Below, in pieces: positions 1 to 8,140 of a DNA stretch of 64,000 bases. The stretch covers positions 60,944-124,943 of the forward strand of contig CAKMKJ010000052.1 in NCBI GenBank assembly GCA_927443345.1, given 5' to 3'. Each line of letters begins with the position of its first letter. Position 1 is the first letter of the stretch. Under the pieces are notes generated by a model that did not search any database, was not told where the DNA came from, and was given only the letters and a program-made list of their open reading frames with translations. Source of the DNA: an uncultured Anaerolineaceae bacterium. Lineage in GTDB: Bacteria; Chloroflexota; Anaerolineae; Anaerolineales; Anaerolineaceae. The position numbers were made by a program, and so were the translations under genes.

Positions 1-59
1 CATTTAAGAACCAGGTGGAGTATTTTCATCAGAATTGGATTAATAATTCTCATTTTTAC

Positions 60-89
60 TTGCTTTTGTTTGGGTTAAAACTATATAAT
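60..89 (+). promoter_or_regulatory. Promoter for the DUF3597 gene
   Basis: A TTGCTT -35 box at 60-65 and a perfect TATAAT -10 box at 84-89 are separated by 18 bases. The predicted start is about 35 bases before the ATG at 132, and an AAAGGAT ribosome-binding site lies between. The first 59 bases of the window show no other feature. Confidence 0.55.
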
Positions 90-131
90 GCAATCAAGTA
101 GAATAACTTATAGATGTAGAAAGGATAGATC

Positions 132-596
132 ATGGGATTATTTAGCAACATATTAGAAAAACTTGGATTGAAGAAACCTGAACAAGAAGCAAAAAAAGAG
201 GTTACCCCCACTATCGTTCCACCCAGACCAGCACCCGTAAAACCGTCGAACCCAAATGCTGTTAAACCCAATGCAAACATGGCGCCAGGCAGCATTCCGG
301 GATTCTACAAACCAACCGCGAATGCCATCAGCGAAGTTGACGTAGTCAGCAAATTGGACGCTATGGCGAAAGCGACCCCCGAGAAATTAGATTGGAAAGT
401 ATCAATTGTCGATCTGCTGAAATTACTTGAGCTTGACAGCAGCCTTGCCTCTCGCAAGGAACTTGCTGCAGAACTTAAGTGCCCTGCTGACAAAATCGGC
501 GGCGATTATTCAGAAATGAATGTCTGGCTGCACAAAGAAGTCTTAAAACGCATCGCTGCCAACGGCGGCAATATTCCTGCATCGTTGCTCGACTAA
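132..596 (+). CDS. DUF3597 domain protein
   Basis: This 154-residue soluble protein has an N-terminal amphipathic helix, a Pro/Asn-rich linker (about residues 25-60) and a C-terminal helical domain (about 66-154). The C-terminal domain matches my memory of the DUF3597 family closely, including the DAMAKATPEKLDWKVSIVDL stretch and the MNVWLHK motif. DUF3597 proteins have no established biochemical role, and the domain resembles small peptidoglycan-associated or periplasmic helical modules. No signal peptide is visible, so the location is unclear. The gene stands alone between its own promoter and a strong hairpin terminator. The ATG at 132 follows an AAAGGAT ribosome-binding site. Confidence 0.8.
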   Translation: MGLFSNILEKLGLKKPEQEAKKEVTPTIVPPRPAPVKPSNPNAVKPNANMAPGSIPGFYKPTANAISEVDVVSKLDAMAKATPEKLDWKVSIVDLLKLLELDSSLASRKELAAELKCPADKIGGDYSEMNVWLHKEVLKRIAANGGNIPASLLD

Positions 597-614
597 GAAT
601 TCAATCGTTTTACC

Positions 615-646
615 AAAAGGCTGAACTCATCATAGTTCAGCCTTTT
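615..646 (+). terminator. Intrinsic terminator after the DUF3597 gene
   Basis: Perfect arms AAAGGCTGAACT and AGTTCAGCCTTT surround a six-base loop and are followed by a T-rich tract. It lies 18 bases after the stop codon and separates this gene from prfA. Confidence 0.85.
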
Positions 647-688
647 ATTCTTATTATCACCCTCACTTGAATCAATCAAAACCCTCTT

Positions 689-697
689 GCTGGTATA
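689..697 (+). promoter_or_regulatory. Extended -10 promoter of prfA
   Basis: A TGGTATAAT extended -10 element lies about 45 bases before the prfA ATG. No convincing -35 box is seen, as is usual for extended -10 promoters. Confidence 0.4.
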
Positions 698-739
698 ATA
701 CACGCATAAAAAATAAATCATAATTTATGACAGGTAATT

Positions 740-1813
740 ATGCTCGATAAAATTGTTCAAATTCAAGACAGATATGCTGAATTAACCAGATTGATGGAAG
801 TCAATGTGGAAGATTATCAAAAAATCACTGAACTCGCTAAAGAGCGCTCTGAGTTTGATGATATCTATCCTCTCGGCCTGGCTTATCGCGACCTGATGGC
901 CAAAATGGAACAAGCCAAAGAGATGGAAAACAGTGGTGAAGCCGAGTTCGTAGAAATGGCAAAAGCTGAAATTGAAAGCCTGACACCGCAGATAGAAGAA
1001 ATGGAAAAGCAGATAAAAACCCTGTTGGTTCCCAAAGACCCCAGGGATGATAACAGTGTCTATATCGAAATCAGGGCTGGAGCCGGTGGAGATGAAGCCG
1101 GACTTTTTGCCGCGGAATTATTACGCATGTACATGCATTATGCAGAAGCCCGCCGTTGGTCCGTTGATATCATGTCTTCAAATGAAACAGGCATCGGTGG
1201 ATTCAAAGAAATAGTTTTTATGGTTAAAGGCAAGGGAGCATATTCGCGTTTTAAATTCGAATCTGGCGTCCATCGTGTGCAGCGCATTCCAAGCACAGAG
1301 TCATCAGGCCGCATTCACACGTCAACAGTAACCGTGGCAGTCATGGCTGAAGTTGAAAATGTTGACATTCAAATTAATGATTCAGATTTAGATATCAATG
1401 TTTATATTTCTTCTGGCGCAGGCGGACAAAATGTGCAGAAAAACGCCACTGCTGTTCGCATCACCCATAGACCCTCCGGTTTGGTGGTCGCATGTCAGGA
1501 TGAACGTTCTCAACTTCAAAATAAATTACGCGCAATGAGCATCCTTCGTTCACGTCTTTATGATTTGGAAATGCAGCGTGTGCAGAATGAACGAGAAGAT
1601 GCCAGACGTTCACAGGTCGGCACTGGCGACCGTTCAGAGAAGATCCGCACCTATAACTACCCGCAGAGCCGCGTTACCGATCACCGCATCAATGTATCTT
1701 CTTTCAACCTTCCGGCTGTCTTGGCCGGTGACATTGATCTCTTTATTGATGAGTTATCACAACGAGACGAGACAGATCGATTATCAACCAATGGGGATGA
1801 TGAAGAAGACTAA
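740..1813 (+). CDS. prfA: Peptide chain release factor 1
   Basis: Class I release factor that reads UAA and UAG stop codons and triggers peptidyl-tRNA hydrolysis on the ribosome. The 357 residues match the usual RF1 length. The catalytic GGQ is at residues 228-230, inside a GAGGQNVQK context. The codon-reading P-x-T tripeptide of RF1 (here PST, about 184-186) is present; RF2 would have SPF. The residue after GGQ is Asn rather than the common His. prmC, which methylates the GGQ glutamine, follows directly and overlaps the 3' end, so substrate and modifying enzyme are co-expressed. The ATG at 740 gives the expected N-terminus. Confidence 0.97.
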   Translation: MLDKIVQIQDRYAELTRLMEVNVEDYQKITELAKERSEFDDIYPLGLAYRDLMAKMEQAKEMENSGEAEFVEMAKAEIESLTPQIEEMEKQIKTLLVPKDPRDDNSVYIEIRAGAGGDEAGLFAAELLRMYMHYAEARRWSVDIMSSNETGIGGFKEIVFMVKGKGAYSRFKFESGVHRVQRIPSTESSGRIHTSTVTVAVMAEVENVDIQINDSDLDINVYISSGAGGQNVQKNATAVRITHRPSGLVVACQDERSQLQNKLRAMSILRSRLYDLEMQRVQNEREDARRSQVGTGDRSEKIRTYNYPQSRVTDHRINVSSFNLPAVLAGDIDLFIDELSQRDETDRLSTNGDDEED

Positions 1814-2645
1814 TCTTAACGAATGGCTAAATGAATCAACCAAGCTTCTGGCAGAACAATCCGAGCTTGCATCACTTGAAGCTCGGGTAATCTTGTGCCA
1901 TATCCTGGATAAACCTCGTGAATGGTTGGTCACACATCCAGACTTTGAACTCGATGATCACCAAACAGATAAAGCCAACCAGATGATTGCCCGAATTCAA
2001 ACCGGTGAACCGCTGCCCTACCTGATCGGCAAACAAGCATTTTATGGTCTGGATTTCAAAGTTACTCCAGATGTACTCATCCCACGGCCTGAAACTGAAT
2101 TGCTTATTGAAGAATGCATCACCTGGCTGGAAGAACATCCTGACAGGCGAAAATTGGCAGATATCGGCACGGGCTCAGGTGCAATTGCTATTACATTGGC
2201 TGATCGGTTTGAAGATTTACAAGTCACCGCCATCGATATTTCAGGAAAAGCGCTAGACGTTGCCAGACAGAATGCACAACTCTTAAATGTGGATTCTCAA
2301 ATTGTCTTTATTAAAAATGATCTGCTGGATAATATTTTTGACAGTTTCGATATCCTTGCCGCCAACCTTCCCTACATTCCTTCGGAAAAACTTATAACCC
2401 TGCAGGTAGCTCGCTATGAACCCCTCCTTGCGTTGGATGGCGGTCAAGATGGGTTAGTCATCATTAAGCGGTTATTGCACCAAGCACGTGAACATCTGAA
2501 ACCTGGTGGAATGATCCTCCTCGAAATTGAGGAAGGCCAATCTGAAAGTGTACAAAAATTGGTTGACACATTGATGCCTGGGGTGGCAAAATCCATACTG
2601 ATTGACCTTGCCAATCACCCCAGATTTCTTAAAATAATGGTATAG
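1797..2645 (+). CDS. prmC: Release factor glutamine N5-methyltransferase
   Basis: SAM-dependent enzyme that methylates the glutamine of the GGQ motif in RF1 and RF2. It has an N-terminal helical release-factor-binding domain (about residues 1-75) followed by a Rossmann methyltransferase fold with the SAM loop DIGTGSG near residues 122-128. The substrate-binding NPPY motif is NLPY (190-193), a substitution worth noting in this otherwise standard protein. The frame stays open far upstream inside prfA, but family length (about 280 residues) supports a start at the ATG cluster 1791/1797/1800. I chose 1797, giving 282 residues and a short overlap with prfA. Confidence 0.93.
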   Translation: MMKKTNLNEWLNESTKLLAEQSELASLEARVILCHILDKPREWLVTHPDFELDDHQTDKANQMIARIQTGEPLPYLIGKQAFYGLDFKVTPDVLIPRPETELLIEECITWLEEHPDRRKLADIGTGSGAIAITLADRFEDLQVTAIDISGKALDVARQNAQLLNVDSQIVFIKNDLLDNIFDSFDILAANLPYIPSEKLITLQVARYEPLLALDGGQDGLVIIKRLLHQAREHLKPGGMILLEIEEGQSESVQKLVDTLMPGVAKSILIDLANHPRFLKIMV

Positions 2646-2657
2646 AATGAGGTTCTT

Positions 2658-3287
2658 ATGCAGACAATCACGTTACCCGCAGAAAATCCAGAATCCATCA
2701 GTTCGGCCTTATCGTTAATCAGAGATGGTGAAATTGTCGCTTTTCCTACCGATACAGTTTATGGTTTGGGAGCAGACCCTTTTCAAGCCACGGGGATAAT
2801 TAAACTGTTTGAAGCCAAAGGCCGCGATTCCAACAAGGCAATCGCCATCCTGATCGGTTCTATTGAACAAGCCAGCCTGGTAACCGATCACATGCCGGAT
2901 ATGGCAATTCGCCTTTGCGAAGTTTTTTGGCCTGGCATGGTGACTGTCATCGTTCCCCGCAAAAACACCCTGCCCGAATTGATTTCTAATGTAGACCGCA
3001 TCGGCATCCGCATGCCTAACCATCCAGTTGCGCTCGAAATGTTGAGAACTTATGGTCCCCTTGCTACCACTTCTGCTAACCTTTCGGGCAAACCCGACGC
3101 CATAACCGCCAAAGATGTAATCGACCAACTTGCAAACCGCGTTCCCTTAATTCTTGACGGCGGCAAATGCCAGGGCGGGGTTCCATCCACAGTCATTGAT
3201 TGCAGTGGTTCAGAACCCGTTATTTTACGTGAAGGCCCTGTCAGCATTGAACAATTATTTAAAGTATTAGAAATGCAGCAAGCTTAA
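2658..3287 (+). CDS. tsaC: L-threonylcarbamoyladenylate synthase (TsaC/YrdC type)
   Basis: Makes threonylcarbamoyl-AMP from threonine, bicarbonate and ATP, the first step of t6A37 modification of ANN-decoding tRNAs. The 209 residues cover the single YrdC domain and lack the C-terminal extension of Sua5. The nucleotide/threonine-binding FPTDTVYGLG stretch is near residues 30-39, followed by the KGRDSNKAI basic motif and the TSANLSG motif near residue 135. It lies 12 bases after prmC with a GAGG ribosome-binding site, so the three translation-accuracy genes prfA-prmC-tsaC form one operon. A hairpin after the gene closes the unit. Confidence 0.93.
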   Translation: MQTITLPAENPESISSALSLIRDGEIVAFPTDTVYGLGADPFQATGIIKLFEAKGRDSNKAIAILIGSIEQASLVTDHMPDMAIRLCEVFWPGMVTVIVPRKNTLPELISNVDRIGIRMPNHPVALEMLRTYGPLATTSANLSGKPDAITAKDVIDQLANRVPLILDGGKCQGGVPSTVIDCSGSEPVILREGPVSIEQLFKVLEMQQA

Positions 3288-3356
3288 CGAATTCTAATCT
3301 TTTTTTAATTTGACTCTTAACTTATTGAGTTAAGATTCCTCGTATTCTCCTCTTAG

Positions 3357-3394
3357 AAACCCACACTCATGAAAGGGTCCATCAGTGTGGGTTT
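3357..3394. terminator. Bidirectional terminator between tsaC and cydC
   Basis: Perfect arms AAACCCACACT and AGTGTGGGTTT surround a 16-base loop, with T-rich sequence on the plus side. It sits between two convergent genes. A second small hairpin, CTTAACT/AGTTAAG, lies just upstream at 3316-3334. Confidence 0.75.
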
Positions 3395-3398
3395 TCAA

Positions 3399-5129
3399 TT
3401 AAACCAGACTTTGATTTTGTAAATCTCTTAATTCAGCAAAGCGTCCACCTGAGTGATCTAGCTCCTTGAAAGACCCTCTTTCAAGGATTGATCCATTTTG
3501 CAACAGCAAGATTTCATCCACCTGGTTCAGCCATGCAAAATCGTGGGTGATAAATAATATACTTCGATCATCAAACAGCTTAAACAGGGTGGCCATGATC
3601 TTATTGGCAGTGGTCGGATCAAGGTTTTCAACCGGTTCATCCAACAACAGATAAGGGCGGTTTTGAAGTAAAGCCCGCGCAATGGCTACACGCTGCCGTT
3701 CGCCTCCGCTCAACCTTAATCCCTGGTCGCCTACCCAGGTATCCAATCCTTGAGGCAGGCGGACAAACCAATCTTCCAGTTCAGCCATTTTCAGAGCGTG
3801 GAGCAATTTCTGATCCTCCGCATGCGGATCAGCCAACAGCAGATTTTCACGCAGGCTGGCGCTGAACAATGTGGTGGATTGGGAGATGACTGCAAAATAA
3901 GAACGCACCAGATATGGGTCAACCCGGCTGCTCTCCAGTTTATCCAAAGAGATACTGCCTTCCTGCGCCTTCCAAAACTGGAGGATCAGGTTAACCAGGC
4001 TTGTCTTGCCAGAACCGCTGGGGCCGACCAATGCGATTTTCTTACCCTGACTAAGGGTGAATGAAATATCCTTGAGCTGAAAATTTTCACCAGCTTCGTA
4101 TTCAAAGCATAGGTCTTTTACTTCAACTCTGGATGGTGTCCAGAATTCCGGCAGCGATTCATACTCATTAATAATCTCTTGCCGTTCTCCAAACTCGAAA
4201 AGCCGTTTGCCAGCTTCGAGGCTAGAGTTAAGCATGACTGCAGCCTGCGGTAAATTCGCCACGGATTCAAAACTGGCCATGCCCATAAGCAAAATGACAG
4301 CCAGTGAAACTCCGCTGATGGAACCCTGTGTGACTAACGGAATTGCAATCCATAGTAATGCAAGCACCGTCACATTGAGGAGTAATACCGACAACCCCGA
4401 GTTGATAGCGTTTAATGTGGATATTCGGGTTTGCCAATTTCCTCCCTCCCTGCCTTTGGAGAGTATGCCATCCGCCCAACGGTCGTGAGCGCTATTGCTC
4501 TGCAGATCTTCCAAGCCCTGCAGCCATTCAACCGTTCGAGAAGAGAGGTCCGAACGCATTTCTAGCATACTTTTTGCCAAAGGCTTGGTAATGAGAATGG
4601 AGAAAACAGGCAGAATAATGCCATTGACCGCCAGCCCTGCTGCCAAAATCAGGCCAAGGCGAACATCGAAAACGCCAATAAATATACTGACACCCGCAGC
4701 CACCACTACTGCCACCACCACTGGGCTGACCACTCGCACATAAAAATTCTCAAAAATCTCAAGATCACCCATCACGCGGTTAAGCAAATCACCAGCTTTG
4801 CGGGAATGCAATTCTTCCGACGGAGAGGCCTCTACCTGAACGTAAAACCACTCGCGTAGTCGTGATAGCACCCGCAGATTGACTGAATGCGAGACCAGCC
4901 GTTCAAGATATCTGAATACCGCTCGACTGATGCCAAAGAAGCGCACGCCGACGATGGAGACCTGTAAATCTGCGATTGAAGGTTGCAGTGCCGCTGAAGC
5001 AATCAGCCATGCAGAAGTGCCGAGCAAGCCTATACCTGAACTGATTGTGGCGATACCCAATACGGCGGAAAGACAAATTTCCCAAAAGAAGGGCTTCAAG
5101 AATCGCAGAAGTTGGATAATCGTTCTCAT
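3399..5129 (-). CDS. cydC: Thiol reductant ABC exporter, CydC subunit
   Basis: Half of the heterodimeric CydDC exporter, which in characterised bacteria moves glutathione/cysteine to the cell exterior and is needed to assemble cytochrome bd and c-type cytochromes. The 576 residues comprise six membrane helices (about 15-300) and a nucleotide-binding domain with Walker A GPSGSGKTS (369-377), signature LSGGERQ (473-479) and Walker B LLLDEP (494-499). The catalytic Glu and an ENLD D-loop are intact. It overlaps cydD by four bases, so the two are translationally coupled. No cydAB genes lie in the window, so the target oxidase must be elsewhere. Confidence 0.9.
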   Translation of the reverse strand: MRTIIQLLRFLKPFFWEICLSAVLGIATISSGIGLLGTSAWLIASAALQPSIADLQVSIVGVRFFGISRAVFRYLERLVSHSVNLRVLSRLREWFYVQVEASPSEELHSRKAGDLLNRVMGDLEIFENFYVRVVSPVVVAVVVAAGVSIFIGVFDVRLGLILAAGLAVNGIILPVFSILITKPLAKSMLEMRSDLSSRTVEWLQGLEDLQSNSAHDRWADGILSKGREGGNWQTRISTLNAINSGLSVLLLNVTVLALLWIAIPLVTQGSISGVSLAVILLMGMASFESVANLPQAAVMLNSSLEAGKRLFEFGERQEIINEYESLPEFWTPSRVEVKDLCFEYEAGENFQLKDISFTLSQGKKIALVGPSGSGKTSLVNLILQFWKAQEGSISLDKLESSRVDPYLVRSYFAVISQSTTLFSASLRENLLLADPHAEDQKLLHALKMAELEDWFVRLPQGLDTWVGDQGLRLSGGERQRVAIARALLQNRPYLLLDEPVENLDPTTANKIMATLFKLFDDRSILFITHDFAWLNQVDEILLLQNGSILERGSFKELDHSGGRFAELRDLQNQSLV

Positions 5130-6865
5130 ACCCGCCCCCTGGCATCTTCCAGCAGGTGTGCGTATTCACCATGAAGAGAGCGTAATTCAAGATGAGTGCC
5201 CTTTTCAACCAAATGTCCGCGTTTGAGAACAAATATTTGATCTGACTGGATGACTGTAGCAAGACGGTGGGCAATGGTTAGTGTGGTGCGTCCATCTTGA
5301 AGTCGTTCTGAAGTCTCAAGAAATGAGCGTTCAAGGTCAATGTCAAGATGGGCAGTCGGTTCATCCATCACCAGTAAGGGCGCATTTTTCAAGAAAGCCC
5401 TGGCCAGCATGACCCGCTGCGCCTCGCCTCCGCTGAGTCTGACACCGCCTTCTAAAAGCGGAGTCTGCAGCCCTTCTGGCAATTGCTGCACAAATTTCTC
5501 CAATCCAGCTTTTTCAAGTGCGGCGAAGACTGCTTCCGAGGAATAAGCCGGATTATGCAGCCGCACATTTTCAAGTAAGGAGGTATTAAATAGTTTGGCT
5601 TTTTGGGGTACCCAGGCAATCATGCTGCGCCATTGATCAAGGTTCCAGGATTGGATATCCTCACCATTGACGCGGATGCTGCCGTTTTCGGGCACAATGA
5701 AACGCATGATCAATTGGGCAAGTGTACTTTTACCGGCGCCGCTTTCACCGATCAGCGAGTAATGTCTGCCGCTCTCCAGTTCCAGATTAATTTCCTTCAA
5801 GGCAGCTTCAGGGTTATCAGGATAGTGATAACTCACGCTTTGAAAGCCAAGCGAGAACTTTTCAGCAAGTTGTGCAGGCACTTTTTCTACAACGGAAGGA
5901 ATCGCGGTTATTTCGGGTGCATCCAGCAGTTGGAAGATGCGTCCGGCTGCGTTCAATCCGTTCATGCCGGCGTGATAACGGACACTTAAGTTGCGCAGCG
6001 GCAAATAAAACTCGGGTGCAATTAGAAGAATGAAAAACGCCTGTTGAAATTCCAGGTTTCCATAAAGCAGCCGAAGACCAATTTCTACGGCCACGAGCGC
6101 TGTTGAGATGGTCGCTATCATCTCAAGCACAAAAGCCGATAGGAATGTGATCTTGAATACATTCATGGTCACGGTGCGGTAGCGCTCACTCGCCTGACGG
6201 ATCTTGACACCGCGGTCACGGCTCTGCCCCAGTTGCATCAAAGTAGATAGCCCCTGCAGTGTATCAAGAAAATAAGCGCCTAGCCGCGAAAGCCCGATCC
6301 ATTGACGCTGGGTATGATTATGAGAGAGTTTACCGATCAAGATCATGAAATAAGGAATCAGCGGTGCGGTAACCACGAACACAATGCCGGTCAATACATC
6401 CGTTGGGAAAACCACAAGCAGGATGGTGATTGGAAGCAGCGCAGACAACAAGATTTGAGGCAGGTATTGGCTGAAATAGGCATCCAGTGCGTCCAGACCC
6501 TGCAGCGCCGTTGTGGTCAGCTCACCTGTCTTTTCACCTTTGAGGAAGCTTGGTCCAAGTTGGTTGATCTTTTTGAACAACTCTTCGCGTAAACCGTCTT
6601 TGATCTTTACCGCCAGTTTGCCAGCCAGACTTTCATTAATTATCGTAAACAACGTACGGCCAAGCACCACCAGTATGATCGACTGCAACAGCGGAAGTAC
6701 CTGTGCAAGCGTTTGCTTTGCTAAAAATACTTTTGAAATGACTTCGCTTAACAGCCAGGACTGCCATACCACCAAACCGCCTGCCAGAAAACCAAACACA
6801 ACAATCAGCGGAAAAAGCAGCCCGGTTGAACGCGCTTTTTGAAACAGACGGGCATTTTTATTCAT
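5126..6865 (-). CDS. cydD: Thiol reductant ABC exporter, CydD subunit
   Basis: Partner of CydC in the inner-membrane cysteine/glutathione exporter. The 579 residues have six transmembrane helices (about 15-300) and an ABC domain with Walker A GESGAGKST (373-381), signature LSGGE (477-481) and Walker B LLVMDEP (497-503). The SRLGAYFLDTLQGL stretch before the second half of the membrane domain is typical of CydD and distinguishes it from other type-I exporters. It is the first gene of the cydDC operon and reads leftward. The promoter ends only six bases before the ATG, which suggests a leaderless mRNA. Confidence 0.9.
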   Translation of the reverse strand: MNKNARLFQKARSTGLLFPLIVVFGFLAGGLVVWQSWLLSEVISKVFLAKQTLAQVLPLLQSIILVVLGRTLFTIINESLAGKLAVKIKDGLREELFKKINQLGPSFLKGEKTGELTTTALQGLDALDAYFSQYLPQILLSALLPITILLVVFPTDVLTGIVFVVTAPLIPYFMILIGKLSHNHTQRQWIGLSRLGAYFLDTLQGLSTLMQLGQSRDRGVKIRQASERYRTVTMNVFKITFLSAFVLEMIATISTALVAVEIGLRLLYGNLEFQQAFFILLIAPEFYLPLRNLSVRYHAGMNGLNAAGRIFQLLDAPEITAIPSVVEKVPAQLAEKFSLGFQSVSYHYPDNPEAALKEINLELESGRHYSLIGESGAGKSTLAQLIMRFIVPENGSIRVNGEDIQSWNLDQWRSMIAWVPQKAKLFNTSLLENVRLHNPAYSSEAVFAALEKAGLEKFVQQLPEGLQTPLLEGGVRLSGGEAQRVMLARAFLKNAPLLVMDEPTAHLDIDLERSFLETSERLQDGRTTLTIAHRLATVIQSDQIFVLKRGHLVEKGTHLELRSLHGEYAHLLEDARGRV

Positions 6866-6871
6866 GGCTCA

Positions 6872-6900
6872 ATTGTGCCCGATTGGATGAAAATCGTCAA
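6872..6900 (-). promoter_or_regulatory. Promoter of cydDC, leaderless type
   Basis: On the minus strand, TTGACG (6895-6900), a 17-base spacer and CACAAT (6872-6877) form a good promoter. Only six bases separate the -10 box from the cydD ATG, so transcription would begin at or next to the start codon. Confidence 0.65.
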
Positions 6901-6964
6901 ATTTTCTTAAGGTTAGTGTATGAGGTTTTTAGTATTAATATTCAGGGTAATAGTAAATTGCCAT

Positions 6965-7651
6965 TTATTCATTAAATTGTAGAATGTTCAGCACATCTCG
7001 CACACTGGCTCCAAATATCTCACCCATGATGGCATCCTCCACATGATACGGACCACCATAGACGCCGTCACCAATCGCCTTTTTGACTTCTTCTGAACTC
7101 AGAATCAGGTTGGTGCTAAAAGGCGCTTTATCCCCCGTCGGCATGTTTGACTGACGCACAAATGGAAACGCTTCAATCCATGAAGCATGATGACCCTCAA
7201 GATTGTGCTGTTTGGCAATCGCATTCACCGATGACGATTCATACCAATCGTACCAGGCGATTTTGATACCTTCGAATTCGTTGACCAGTTCACCCAGCGA
7301 AACCTTGGCAGGTTTATTGCCGCCGTGTCCGTTTACGATGACGAAGCGTTTGAATCCCTGCCCATAAAGAGATCTGACCATATCTTCCACCACCGCAATA
7401 AACGTGCTCACACGCATGCTGATGGTGCCAGGATACTTGGTGAAATAAGAGGAACAGCCAAAGTTAAATGGAGGGGCCACTGGTACTCCTGTTTGCTGAG
7501 AGGCAGCATCAGCAATTGAAAGCGGAATCTTCACATCCGCACCAATGCTGATATAACCGTGCTGCTCGGTTGCCCCGAGAACGATCAATACACGGTCATC
7601 CTTTTTCAAATAGGCGTCAATTTCCATCCAAGTTAATTCTGCTAGTCTCAT
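6965..7651 (-). CDS. Creatininase-family metal hydrolase
   Basis: 228-residue cytosolic protein of the creatininase/MftE fold, whose members are metal-dependent amidohydrolases or peptidases. Visible ligands are the E29-Q30-H31-G32 motif, D39, the NGHGGN motif (107-112) and a later GHHASWIE stretch in place of the usual HAG-x-x-E-T-S. The true substrate cannot be deduced. MftE acts on mycofactocin precursor, but no mft genes are present, and creatinine, formamide precursors or small cyclic amides remain possible. It is monocistronic or loosely linked to neighbours, with a 100-base gap to cydD. The ATG at 7651 is preceded by a purine-rich AAGAGAGAG stretch. Confidence 0.8.
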   Translation of the reverse strand: MRLAELTWMEIDAYLKKDDRVLIVLGATEQHGYISIGADVKIPLSIADAASQQTGVPVAPPFNFGCSSYFTKYPGTISMRVSTFIAVVEDMVRSLYGQGFKRFVIVNGHGGNKPAKVSLGELVNEFEGIKIAWYDWYESSSVNAIAKQHNLEGHHASWIEAFPFVRQSNMPTGDKAPFSTNLILSSEEVKKAIGDGVYGGPYHVEDAIMGEIFGASVRDVLNILQFNE

Positions 7652-7695
7652 GGGCTACTCTCTCTTGATTAATTCGCTTTTCTTAAAAATCATTT

Positions 7696-7995
7696 TCAAT
7701 TTTTCTTGTTAATGACCGAAATTTGTTTACTCTGCTTTCCTTTTTGATGTTTACACACCGTTCTGTCAAGGTAATCCATCTCGCGACCTTCACGAATAGA
7801 ATTTAAAATCTCTTCACGTGAGAGGTTTTTTGAAATACAGGGAACGTCAAGAGGTGATTGATTTCGTTTTGCACCTTTAACAATATATTTTCGACCATCG
7901 CGGGGAGTAATCGTTACTTCTCCATCTTGGTCAGCTTGCAAAAAGACTGAAGCTAAATTTTGTCGGGCTTGAGAGTAAGTAAAAGTTTTTTTCAT
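7696..7995 (-). CDS. Phd/YefM-like antitoxin without an adjacent toxin
   Basis: 99-residue protein whose first half resembles the prevent-host-death/YefM antitoxin fold: an SQARQNLASVF helix, an acidic turn and a beta-rich DGEVTITPRDGRKYIV segment. Such antitoxins bind their operator as dimers and neutralise a toxin through a C-terminal tail. The tail here is basic and unusual (KHQKGKQSKQ). No RelE, Doc or VapC-type gene lies on either side; the neighbours are a creatininase-like gene and leuS. It may be an orphan antitoxin, a remnant of a decayed pair, or a small repressor recruited for another role. Confidence 0.6.
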   Translation of the reverse strand: MKKTFTYSQARQNLASVFLQADQDGEVTITPRDGRKYIVKGAKRNQSPLDVPCISKNLSREEILNSIREGREMDYLDRTVCKHQKGKQSKQISVINKKN

Positions 7996-8079
7996 AGATT
8001 CTTCTTTTGTAGAAATATTGTAACATTTTTAGATATGAGATGACATATTTTTTTCAACGTAATCTTTTTTAAAGATAAG

Positions 8080-8111
8080 GAAATATAAAAAGGACGACCA
8101 AATGGCCGTCC
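8080..8111 (-). terminator. Intrinsic terminator of leuS
   Basis: On the minus strand the hairpin GGACGGCC/GGTCGTCC (8092-8111) is followed by TTTTTATATTT. It lies about 30 bases after the leuS stop codon. Confidence 0.85.
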
Positions 8112-8140
8112 CTAACAAATGTTACAAATATAATTTGAAG

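Noticed and set aside
1560..1796. Upstream extension of the prmC frame within prfA
   Set aside because: It would add about 80 residues with no PrmC homology and overlaps prfA; family length supports a start at 1791-1800.
6965..7651. Mycofactocin peptidase MftE
   Set aside because: Sequence is only family-level similar and no mft genes are nearby.
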